The notes under the pieces: model-generated
Told to the model about the DNA's origin: nothing
Databases searched by the model: none
Seen by the model: only the letters and a program-made list of their open reading frames with translations
Part shown: piece by piece, positions 52,460 through 64,000 of the stretch
Layout of the letters: every line of letters starts with the position of its first letter
Position numbering within the stretch: position 1 is the stretch's first letter
Source: Anastrepha obliqua
Taxonomy: Eukaryota > Arthropoda > Insecta > Diptera > Tephritidae
NCBI RefSeq assembly: GCF_027943255.1
Contig: NC_072892.1
Span: forward strand, 29,907,792-29,971,791
DNA: 64,000 nucleotides
Reading direction: 5' to 3'
Position numbers and translations under genes: made by a program

Positions 52460-55400
52460 CATGACCCAGCCAACACAGCCGCAGGATCTTTAATTCTTTG
52501 CTTTCATTTCTTTCTTTTCACCAAATCAATGCACGCAAATATTGTAAAATCGCCGAATTCTCACAAACACAACACAGAAAGCTCGATGGCAAAAACTGAC
52601 TACAGACACACGCAGCGACTTAGCCTGCAAGTGAAGGCGCGGAATTTTTTGAATTACACATACATACACACATACGTATTTGGTAGTACATTTTGCAAAG
52701 CACACACACTTTTGCACCGGTGCGTCAGATTACTTAATTTGTCTTTAGTTATTAGAATTTTAGATTTTTGCAAAACTTTGCAAAAGCATTTGGAAACCCC
52801 CAAATATGAACGAGTCAAACGCTAATTTAAAAAGTATGCGGAAATTTGAAGATTAGTTACGCATACAACCAACTGCTTGAACCATGAGAAACAACAAGAA
52901 TGTTTATGATTTTTTGTGATTTCATTTCTATGTTAAGTTTCATTCCGAAATTTATAGATGTGAGTTTTTTTTCTGTTTTTTTTTTTTGTATTCCGTTGCA
53001 GTGACAAAAATCGAATCTCATTCGTTAGTTGTTAATGCCTTTACTAAATTGATAAATTAAAAACGAAAAAAATTAAAAAAAATATTTGGCTTAAAAAATT
53101 TATTAAAAAAAAAATTTACTACAAATGTAACTGATTTTGTGATAAATTCGAGGAGCATCCATTATTGTTTCGGAACAAACCAATGTAAGCGTCTTGCGGA
53201 GTTATTCCGGATTGCAGCTCCTGGGCGCTTATACAAAATTCCTTTGTAAGAAAATAGTTAATTAAAATTTGGAAAACACTATGTTAAAAAAAAACTATTA
53301 ATAACGAAAGCGTTTAGGAAATTTTAAGGCATTTTAACAATAAACGTTAGGGAGACAAAAAAAAAATAAAACAATATATAGTTCATAGAATGTTTGGATA
53401 AAACTTTAGGCAAAATTTATGTAAGATATAATTTGAAAACATGAAAAATTATCGAAAATTCCTAAATTCAAAATTACTGCAATTATAGCAAGAAATCATT
53501 ACCGTAAAAATATGTACACAAATTTCTTGGTGAATTTTCATTTACTTTAATTCACGGTACTACTTTAAGTTGTTGAATTAGTTTACTTTAAAATACGTTT
53601 TACGAAGTTTAATGTTTTGAAAAAAAAGTCGCAAATTGAAATTTTCAAAATATGAACGAAAATTTTAAAAACAAAAATACATAAATTACAGAATTCATTT
53701 TCGTTGCGAAATAGAAGTTCAGCTTGAAAGTTGTCAAACGCATTAAACCTAACCTAAACCAGTACAAAAATGGGTACACACACATACACAGATATATACA
53801 CACATTTATGTACATATATACAGAAGTTGAGCGAATTGCGGCTTAGGAGGCTCTTCGCAGTTCAACCGAATTATACGCCCGCAACATTTCATGCGTACAT
53901 ACCCATTTTTATTAAAATATATTAATTACTTGCATACTAACTATACCACTATATACAGTAACACTCTATATGCGTACATACATACATACATGAATACTTA
54001 CATAAAACCTAAAACATTAAGTTACTTAACTAAATTATGCTTACTTTATAAGTTAATTACGAAAAACAAAACTAAATATACAACAAAAACAAACAAAATA
54101 TATAAAACAATACAAGAAAACAAATACAATAAATACAACAACAAAAAATTTGGCTATTTTCTATTTATTTTGGTTTCACTATTTTGTTTTGCAATTCTTT
54201 ACGTGAGTACACACTTTTCTCAATGCATTGCTTACACCACCACCCCCACCACAGAGCAAGAAGCTGTGGTGAATTTTCTAGTATTCGGAACACTTCGCCT
54301 GATATCATATATTGGCAGCGGAGTTCGATTAACATTGGCATCATGCAGACTACACAGAAAAATCAACAACTCGCCGCTACAAAACGAATTAAGGTACTCG
54401 TATTGCCGATGTATGCACATACCTACACACCTACATATACCAACATACATACATGCCAACAATCATACATATGCATGTACATATATGAGTCTCTATCTCT
54501 AGCGAATAGCTCCCAAGGATGTTAGATTTACCAGGTGTGCTCTTTAACTATAGCGAAAAAGAAAATTGTGAGGGGAACTTCGGCTGCCACATGACTTTGG
54601 AGTATCAGCAGCCGAATACTGCACGATCATTTCACGCACACTCACACACGCATTTAAGCACTCGTTGTTCACACGGCAACGAAGCGACATGAGTGAAAAA
54701 TGTGATGCTTATCATGATATAACTCCATCGCATTCTCCGTTTTTGTTTTAAACACATTCCAAGTGGCGTCAGCCCATAAAATTCACAAAGCGCCGCTTAA
54801 TGATCTGTTAAAGAGTACAGCTCTAAAAATTTTTTCACCATGCATAGCACCTGGCTAGACATTTCCACATCAGATGCGTATGCACATTACAGTTGCTACC
54901 AACCTTTTTACGGTACAAACACTTAAGAATTTTGCACATTTTTAGGCACACAAATTGCTTTAGTTTTTCATGTAAAATTTTGGAGCTCTTAAAAACAAAT
55001 AAATCACAAACTCGAAATCGTTAAGTACAGAAAAGAAAGTAAAAAAAAAACAACAATCGTTTGTGAAATTTTAAATGCAATAGCCCATAGCTTTAGTGTA
55101 TCATTTAGGAGCAACTCGAAATGTGTGGAGTACTTTTACGCGTAACTGTAGCGAAAGGGGCTCAGTTGATGTTTGATGTTTTTTTATACTATTTCGTAGT
55201 TATACTGCTTCTCGATCATAGGTTCTTTAAATTGCAGTCAGAAGAAATACTTGGTACTTTTCTTGAGAAATGTTTTGGTACTCATTTGGTACTTGAGGCA
55301 GAATGTCTCACTGTGGACGACAGGAATTGAGAAGAAGAAGAATTTGATACTTGGTTGCATTGAGTAGACGTTTTTGAAACCAATTTATCTTCTAAGAAGC

Positions 55401-57689
55401 TCCACATTCATAGCAGTGCAGTTTATGCTAAGCGGAAATGTGTGAAGGACACGAATTGAAGAGTATACTAAATTTTTACTCTGCACTCTTATAGCAGTGC
55501 AGTTTACACTAGAAAGAAATTTGTGAAAGACGTAAATAGCAGCGTATACCAAATTTCTACTCCAAGGCACTAAATTTTGTATAACCCAACATTACCAATC
55601 GCAGGGCATAGCCACATTTTATTTTTTATGAAAACACTTAAACTTTTTAGGCCAGCAAAAAACTTAATTCAAATTTGAAATCTTTGGACCACAAAAAAAT
55701 ATTCTGTTGGCAATTGTTTTGAAAGTTCATTAACCACAAATATTGGCAAACCTAGCGAACAGCGGCATATGCGTAAGTAGAAATCAAATCAAATCAGCGG
55801 CAGCAGACACAAGCACGTGGGCAGAGAGCAGGTTTTCGTAAGTGCCGCGCATAGGATCTACATACATAACAACATACCATACATAATTCAAACACAGGTT
55901 GCTTTAAACCAGAAAAGTACTTTTATATTGATTACAAATAGACAAATAGCAAAACCATGCAATGACTACCGACTACCGCGTATTACCGCATAAGCAGACA
56001 GCAGTGAGTGCAGTGCTGCTACAGAGGGGCTGCGCAGCCCCACTGTTAACGAATATGACAAGTAACATGAACAATTTAATATCAAGAAAATAGCTGCAAA
56101 CATAGCATTCAATATACATACTTACTCGTACATACACTCACAACTGATTACTAACTACATATATTCATTACCTAATTGGCCACCTTGTACATACAAAGAA
56201 AAATAGAAGACATAAAATAAGAAAGTATAAAAAATGAAGAAATCAACAAATAAACAATTAAACAAATAACAACATACAAAAATCGGAATATAATAACATT
56301 ATAAATGGCCTAGAATGGAAATTTTTTTACCAGGAGAATTGGGAGACTAAAGAGTATGAAAACAAACGATACATTATTGTATTAGCTACATTTTTATATA
56401 AACTGAAATCATCCCACATCCACCAATACCCCTGAAATCCCACTCAATATCCATTCAACATACTTACAAATAACCATTTAATACCGTAAAGTTAGCAACT
56501 AGTGAAAAAAACGATGATTGATAAGCAAATTATAAACACATAAATAAGATAAAACCAAAAACCAAAAGCAACACTGGGAAACTTCGCCGATCTGTGATAA
56601 TTGTGCAACACAAACAGTTTCAAAGTTATTTCATACATTTTCGGAAAAGTAGTCAGAGTGCGTATATATCATATAAACTGAGAATTGTCAATAGGGTCAA
56701 ACCAAATAATCCAATTATTTGCAGTTCTCAAATTTTGGCAATGGAAACTATTTCGATACAAAAATGCGAAACATATTTTGTACACACAAATGTAAATATG
56801 CGCAAATTTTAATGAAATTCTTAAGTATTCTGCAATTATTTCAATTATTGTTAAACATCTTGAGTTACATAAAGTCTGATCACATGAAAGATAAGCGAAA
56901 ACAAAAAAAGAAATAAATAAAAAAAAAATCAAACCAAAAACTATAAATCAAAAACTGACACATAAATAGATAAACCAAAGTCTCGTTAGTAAAAAGTATA
57001 AAATAAAAAGTGAAAAATTGCGTTTTTTTAGTAGCAAACGCGATTCGTTTCAAAATTGAACTTCTTTGGCGCACCCACACACAATTCCGGACAATCGGAC
57101 AATGAAATTGAAATTGAAATGATAAAATGTGTGGAATTTTTATCACTTATTTGGCAAAAGTAAAACAAAATCCACTAATAAATCAAAAGGGAAGACTAGA
57201 AAGCAAATATCTATGAAAAGAAAAGTTATGGGACTACGAACCAGTCCATTCTCAGTTCAAACAGCAATAGTGAGACGCAGTGCATTCAGCAACTGCGCTG
57301 CGCGCTCAAACCGGAATCAGTTTTGTGAAAAAAGTCAATTTTTTTTTTAACTTTTTAGTTCTTATCGGCTGTGCGTTGCACTGATCGAGCATTACGCATC
57401 CTTTTTTGAAATTATGTACAAACAGAAAAATTTTCATTTAACAAAAACAACTTAATAATAAAAAAGATAAAATTATAAAAATATCAAAATTCAAAAGCGC
57501 TTAGTGACGGATGCTGTTGGGGCTTAACTGGCATATTAACTTAACTAACTTTTGCGTTGCTACGAGTATTTCGTGATTACGGTAATTTGATGAACTCTTT
57601 TGCATATTTCACGTGTTGATTTAAACTTGGCTTGCTTGGCTTATGTTTCTTTGAAAACTTAGAAATTGGAAATTCTAAACTTAAAAATG
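52460..57689. other. Gene-free A-rich stretch
   Basis: CATA/TACA microsatellites (about 53,775-53,820, 53,970-53,990 and 54,415-54,490) and long A runs. I find no supported gene. The longest open frame (53,891-54,502) is a product of the microsatellite and A-rich composition. Confidence 0.45.
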
Positions 57690-58305
57690 TTTCTATATTT
57701 TTTGAATTTTAATTATTATTATTGTATTATTATTGAGTTAATTTATCTATCACTTCCTAAGATATAAATAATTTTTGCATTTATTTTACAAATTATTTAA
57801 AACCTTTTATGTATTTTTTAAATTTTTATAATTTTTGAAAATTTATTATTACTAGTGAATTATTATTAACTATCAATTCCTTGGATTCGAAAAATGTTTG
57901 CATTTATTTTACGAATTATTTAAAAAGTTTTATATATTTTTTGAATTTTTATTATTTTTGAAAATTTATTATTATTAGTGAATTATTATTAACTATCAAT
58001 TCCTTGTATTCTAAAAATGTTTGCATTTATTTTCTACATTATTTAAAAACTTTTATATATATTTTGAATTTTTATTATTTTTGAAAATTTATTATAATTA
58101 GTGAATTATTATTAACTATCAATTCCTTGGATTCTAAAAATGTTTGCATTTATTTTCTATAATACATTATTTAAAAACTTTTATATATATTTTGAATTTT
58201 TATTATTTTTAAAAATTTATTATTATTAATGAATTATTTTTAACTATGAATTTCTTAGTTTCAAATAATTTTTGCATTTATTTTCCGAATTATTTACGTA
58301 TAAAA
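57690..58305 (+). repeat. AT-rich tandem array, period about 123 bp
   Basis: The marker TTTGCATTTATTTT recurs at about 57774, 57898, 58020, 58143 and 58271 (periods 124, 122, 123, 128). Each unit contains GAATTATTATTAACTATCAA or close variants. Nearly five units. Confidence 0.88.
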
Positions 58306-61300
58306 ATCTAGTTTTCTTTCAACGCCCCGCTCATCCGCGCTAGCATAACCTACATAAATTGTGGAAAAATGGTATTTCGGCTGCAAAACAAATTCGAAAT
58401 TCAATTGATATATATTCATAAAACTCAAAATAAGAAAATCAAAAAGTTGCACAAAGCACCAAAAAAAAAAAACACAAAAAAAAGAAACAAAACACAAAAA
58501 CCACGCCATAATAATAAACGACAACAACAGAAAAATGAAGAGGAACCACTACACTTAAATCGTTGAAGTTGAAGTTGAAGTTAAACAGAAATCGAATAAT
58601 TATAATACTCGTAATTGGAACAGCAACATAACAACAAAAACAGCAAAACATCCAAATAAACCAATAATGCCAATTTTCTGAATTTATTTTAAGACAACAA
58701 TAGCCCAGGGGAACATTCACAACTCGAATGTGATATTTTTCTTTTTCTCAGCAAAATAATTAATATATTTACAAAGCAAGTAACAACAACATTTATGCAA
58801 CTTAGAAACAAATCACCATATAAAATTGTTTAGCTAAACCAATAACAACAAAGTTGATGACAATACACAGCAACCGCAATTGGAACTTCCACAATTGTTG
58901 GCAGCACTCGCGCCAGTGATGTCCAGTTGCTGCCACATAGAGGCCAAGTTCACTCAATTGATATTTTTTATTTCACCGTTACTCCATCCTAATTTGTAGT
59001 TTTATCATAGCGTGGTAAAGTGATATTTAACTAGACCAGTAAATATATAAATGAAATATCGTTTCCACTTTACCACAGCAGCAAACATTTCATATACAAC
59101 ATAACTGCAAAGCAAAGAAAGAAACAAAAGAAAAAACAAAAAAAACAAAATACAGAAAAAAATTAAGTAAAAAATATTTAAAAAAGAAAATAAAATATTA
59201 ATAGACTTAAACAAACGAACTATGGACTTGGGTCTTGGATCTGGGTCCATGGGAATACTGTGCCATTTTAGTTGCAATAGTGAAGAATGTCGTACAGTGG
59301 ACAGTTGGGGGCTTTTCCTTGAACGCTGCTGGCGGCATTTCAAAACCGGAATAATTTATAGTACAATTTTAAAAAAATATCAACATAAAGTTTTATAAAA
59401 CAATTTATATTTTTATACTAAACGAACAAAGAGCTTTCGTGCTCAGCAAAGAAAAACGAAATAGAAATAATTTACGAATGCCTACGATGGGGTTAAACGA
59501 GGTTAAGATGTGATGGGGGAGCAAGCCATTGATAACTTAAATGAAGAACAATAATCAAATATATATATATATATATAATATATGTATACGAAATCAAGTT
59601 AAAAAATATATATTTCATTTATAATTAGTTTTGAGTTTTTTTATCACAACAACAACAACTTTTTCCTATTTTGATTTCGCCTTCAAAAAGGCATGAAAAA
59701 CGTGCTTGAAAATGCCGCACTGCTGAAGCAGAACTTGGATTGCAAATGGAAGCGAAAGTGAAATTTAGTAGAGAATTTTAGATTACAATAAAACAGATTT
59801 GCGAGAAATCCGTATGAAAGGTAGACTTTAAAAGATTGATTCAAAAAATTCGCAAGCAAATAAAATCCATGCCTAGCTTGCAATCAATTTCCAAGTCACA
59901 AGCGGCAGCAAGAAAACCAACTTCAATACCAGCAAAAAATAAGTGATAAAAACGCTGTTAATTGTATAGATTTTAAAGGAGTCAGTTTTATTTTCTCATG
60001 TTTCACAATCGATTCAAAATTGATAAATAGTACATCGTATAGTTGCGCGCAAAAATTGGCAATTTTTCGGTTTTACTCAACGTTCGTGTCTTGTGGCAAT
60101 TGTGGCGACAAAAAGCATATAATTTCCAGTTAACCAAGTTGCCAACAAATTTTAATACAACGGCAACACCACAAACATTTTGAACAAATATCTGATTTCC
60201 CGCTTAAGTTAATGTACAAACACTTGTAATGTACATACAAATATAAGTATTTTAGTTCAATGCAGTGGTGTACGCGGGGGGCAAGACAACTACCAACGCT
60301 CGTGCTCTCTCTCTCTCTAGGCTTATGAACCACTCCGAAGCAATCGTAAACAGCAAAGTTGCAGCAATTTTTTGGTTTACACAAACATATAAATGAAATA
60401 GCAATAAACTGATAAGAATGATGAAATGTAAATTATACAATGCAATAGCCCAGTGACTTATATATAATTTTTACGAGAAAGTGCACAAGAGACAGCGACA
60501 AACGAGGTTGCTCATACGCCGTGTGCGCGCCGCAAACGTCGCTAGTCTACATGCACTACAACAGGTACAAACTACATAAACCAAATAAAATTGGCAATGA
60601 TAAATTTTTTCCACGTAAATCTTTTGCTGTCCTTACGATCTGCGCCGGAACTCATAGCCAGCAAATAAGAGCAGCCCACTTGCCGCCCGTGGTCGACCCA
60701 CATGCACACAACAAACGTCTGGCACGCATCACAGCCAATGAAATTACCGCAATAGTACAATCACAGTGTATTTATAGTAACCAAATAAAGTAATAAGAAT
60801 ATAAAAATGCAATAGATCAGTGATGTTTTTAACACAGAACAAGTTTTAGTTGAATTGTTGCCACACTTGCGCATGAGCGAGCTTTGCGAAAAATTGCCGA
60901 CTCGAAAGTGAAATTCGCAAACCCAAGTGTTCAGAATTTGCCAAATATAATTGGATGTGTTACCAAAATATAGTAGAAGCAAACGAAAAACGCAATGAAA
61001 TACAAGCCGCAATGGTATGCAAGCTTGCCAATAGCAAAGCTTCAAATTGGAAGTAGAAGCCGACGCTAGAAGTGCGCGTCGTATTGGAGAATTATTGGAT
61101 ATGATCGATGATAATTTTTGGTTGAAACATATTTAACGCTCCTTTGCGATAATGCAGGTAGTCTTATTCAAAGATTTACACAATTCGCAAAACGTAACAT
61201 GACAAATTGTGTAAGCATAATTAACGAAACAATTGAAAATTACATAAATAAACATTATCTATATTATATACAGAGACTGCAAACAAATGTGATCAGATAT

Positions 61301-64000
61301 TTTAATAGTTTATGTATAAAAACAAAGAAAATAAAGTAATACAGCAAAAACAGTAAAACAGTAAACAAAATGAAACCAAATAAAAGCAACTAAATGTTAA
61401 ATAAATTAGCATAACAAACATCGTACAAGTGAACATACATATATTGAAATAGGATGCCAAAAGGGAATGTTGAACCTAAAACAAAAAAATCAAAATATTC
61501 TGTATTTCAATAGAACCACAGGTGAGCAAGAATACACTTGAGTACACGTAAACTAAGTCAATATTAACATATAAGTGAGCCAATTAGAAGATTTTGCATA
61601 TATTTTACAATAGCATAACGAAGGCGGTGCTCAATTCGTTGCATACTTTACAGCGCGCCAACGCTGTGGTATGCATGAGCGCCGAATTTTACCAATTCAT
61701 TTTACAATAACGAACGGTGGCTTGTGTGCTTGTGCGTCACTGCACGCAGGTGCGAGCCGGCGTGCTACAAGTGACAAGCGGCCACAGGCGCCGCAGCGAA
61801 ACCAGGACGATCGCAGCTGGCCTCAAAGCCATCCAATGAATAAACGAGGCCAGCCATTGATCAACAGTTACAACAATCATATTTCTTTCCAATGCAGTAT
61901 AGTTTAATTAACACAACAGCAAAAGCTTTATGTTCGAATTTTCCAATGCAAACGTTTCTTGAGTTGAAACTAAAAGTAAAATAAAATTATTGTTAATATT
62001 GAAAGGGGTTTCTGAAAGGGGAGGCAAATGCTTACATGCAAATATGGAAGGCTGGCTTTGGATAAACGAGTTCTTAGAGTTGCAAGTGAAAGCTTGCGCT
62101 TGCCTGGCAAGGCCGTGAACTGCAACTGATTCTATGGAATATTTCTATTTCTAAATTAAATGCTAAATTAAATTCCTCTTCATGAAAATCAGAGTTTTCT
62201 AAAAAATTCTGCCAGCACTTTCCCAAACGAAAAGCTATCAAAGCAAATCAAGAAAAAAGCAAATCAAATAAAAGAAGCCGGTCATTAATTTTTTGCAAAG
62301 AATCGTTTGAGTTTACATTTACAATGAGTTAATACAACAAAACTATTGGCCCTTAACGATTTTTTGTTTGAAATAAGGAGATTTATATTGAAAAATTAAT
62401 CAATGAATTATTTCCAACAATAGTGCCGAAATATTTCTATAAAGAATATTATTATAAAATAAGCATTTTTATAAGATTAATGTGTAATTAAAGAAATTAG
62501 CAAGATCAATCAAATAAAAAACACAAATAGAAGCAAAAACAAAAAGCAAAACAACAGAGAAACATAAATAAAAAAATTGAAAATTTAATATGCAAACTGC
62601 AAACTGCAAAATGCTGCATGCAACTGAATTTTGAAAGCAAGCTTTAAACTGTTTGTGTTCGAATTGCAAAATTAAGGATGTTGTTTCCCAGTCAATATAA
62701 ATGCTAAAAGGCGACAAAGCATACAATTGAACACCAACACACACACACAGCCACACACATTCATCCATAAAAATACACACCACACACAATAATATTCTTA
62801 CTATGTATGTAGGTAAAGTAAGTATACTTAAAATATTATTGCTTACATATAAACTGTAGTTGATACACACAAAATTCATAAAATTGAGCAAAAATGGGTT
62901 TTTAAATGGACTAAGGCTAAGCGTTGAAGCAGCACAAAAAATATAAATTACATTTAACGAGAAGAACAACAGCAATGAGCATTATTTATAGTGAAGATCA
63001 CAGTGAAATTTCTTTGCCTATCAAAAACAGACACACAACTATTTAAGTACACAAAGCTTATGAACTAATTGTCCCCACATTAGCTATTAAAAAAAAAACA
63101 TGAAATGAAATGCGTTTTCAACACGAAATCAGTGCAAGTTTTGCTTGTGCCTTTTTAGGAAGTAACCAAGCGAAATGATTTACTAACTTCACCTACATAG
63201 CTATCATTTTTTATAGTAATTTAGAAGAGAAAATTTTGTGTAGAGTTTTGTAAAATTTGCATTCTTCACTCCACAAACAAACAAGTTGCCAAACCTAACT
63301 ATTTTGATTTAGAATTAAAAGGATGTTCCACGAGAAGAATGCAAAACTCCAACCAGCCTACTCGCGGAACCGACTACTTCTCTCAATTTGCAATCAATGA
63401 AAAAAAATTCATCCTACAAAAACTCTTATTGCATAAGCAACAGTAAACAAATGTCAAAATACTAAATAGATTCGTTTATAAGATAATAAGATTGGTAAGC
63501 TAATGCAAAGAGCAAATTATAACACATAAAAAAGACAGAAATACAGAAAGACAGAAATACAAAAGGACAACGGCGGTTACCGCAAGAAGAGGTGAACAGA
63601 AACACACGAACAATATCAAAAATCAAATGCAAATCATAACAAACATACGAATGAAAAATAAATACAGCTCAAAAAATCAATTGAACCCTTCCCTCAACAA
63701 TAAAAAGTACATATTTAATAAAAGAAAAAACAAAACAAAAGCAAAAACAAAAACCAAAACAAAAAACAAAATCAATACAATATTCAAAATATCATAGAAA
63801 TCTTAACAAAAGACCATATAACGAATAAAAATCACCACTCACACGTTTCCGCAAAAATTAGAACAAGAAGTGGCATTCACACACCCACCCACAAGCAATT
63901 ATTTGAACAATTTTCATCTATTATCATTTTCGTATGCAAACAATTGTCAACAATTCCGGAGTAATTATTTCCCTATTGGTCACTTCGCAAATGTGTAAAT
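58306..64000 (+). other. A-rich, gene-free DNA to the window end
   Basis: Long stretches are rich in A and AAC/AACA on the + strand, with few T runs, which is typical of transcribed untranslated sequence. An (AT)n run lies near 59,559-59,577. No transposon or coding region is evident. It may be distal 3' UTR of pros or intergenic. Confidence 0.4.

Noticed and set aside
53891..54502. 203-codon + strand open frame
   Set aside because: Built of CATA/TACA microsatellite and A-rich sequence (Tyr, Thr, Lys, Asn); no domain, no start context, and overlapping open frames on both strands.
62469..62975. 168-codon minus-strand open frame
   Set aside because: Antisense of A-rich sequence, giving Phe/Leu/Ile-rich nonsense; no family resemblance.
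1..64000. CRISPR arrays, operons, prokaryotic features
   Set aside because: This is eukaryotic nuclear DNA; none of the tandem repeats has repeat-spacer structure.

Overview
The window looks like nuclear DNA from a higher fly (Diptera, Schizophora). The single protein-coding gene I can support is prospero (pros), the homeo-Prospero transcription factor of neural and sensory-organ development, on the + strand. Its C-terminus is nearly identical to the Drosophila protein, but the gene is spread over more than 33 kb and surrounded by non-Drosophila repeats. A tephritid-type fly is my best guess; that is inference, not proof.

Layout. 1-13,100: upstream or intronic DNA full of decayed transposons. 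These include Tc1/mariner pieces, a PIF/Harbinger remnant, a Transib-like element, MITEs and LINE fragments. 13,145-14,572: A/C-rich leader-like DNA. 14,573-19,980: the first coding exon, 5.4 kb, with Asn, Gln, Ser and Ala tracts. 19,955-20,882: a nested 'twintron', in which a U2-type GT-AG intron lies inside a U12-type AT-AC intron, giving Pros-L (+19 aa) or Pros-S. 20,852-21,037: second exon, start of the homeodomain. 21,038-47,413: a 26.4-kb intron that splits the homeodomain at the end of WFSNFR. It is packed with LINE fragments, mariners, tRNA-derived SINEs, a foldback element and MITEs. 47,414-47,558 and 47,705-47,884: the last two coding exons.

Downstream (47,885-64,000) there is no further gene I can defend. 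The frame stays open for 92 codons after the pros stop, a readthrough candidate. The rest is A-rich, CA/AACA-rich DNA on the + strand, consistent with a long 3' UTR like the long neuronal pros 3' UTRs of Drosophila. It also carries two 123-127-bp tandem arrays, a Tourist-like MITE and a LINE 3' end holding a small retroposed module.

The main biological system is the regulated prospero twintron, conserved here with a shorter optional segment and a changed U12 donor. The repeats give a readable insertion history: SINE into mariner, foldback into MITE, LINE into MITE, and a small RNA-like module into a LINE, most of them with visible target-site duplications. All coordinates come from reading the sequence by eye; no search or alignment was run.
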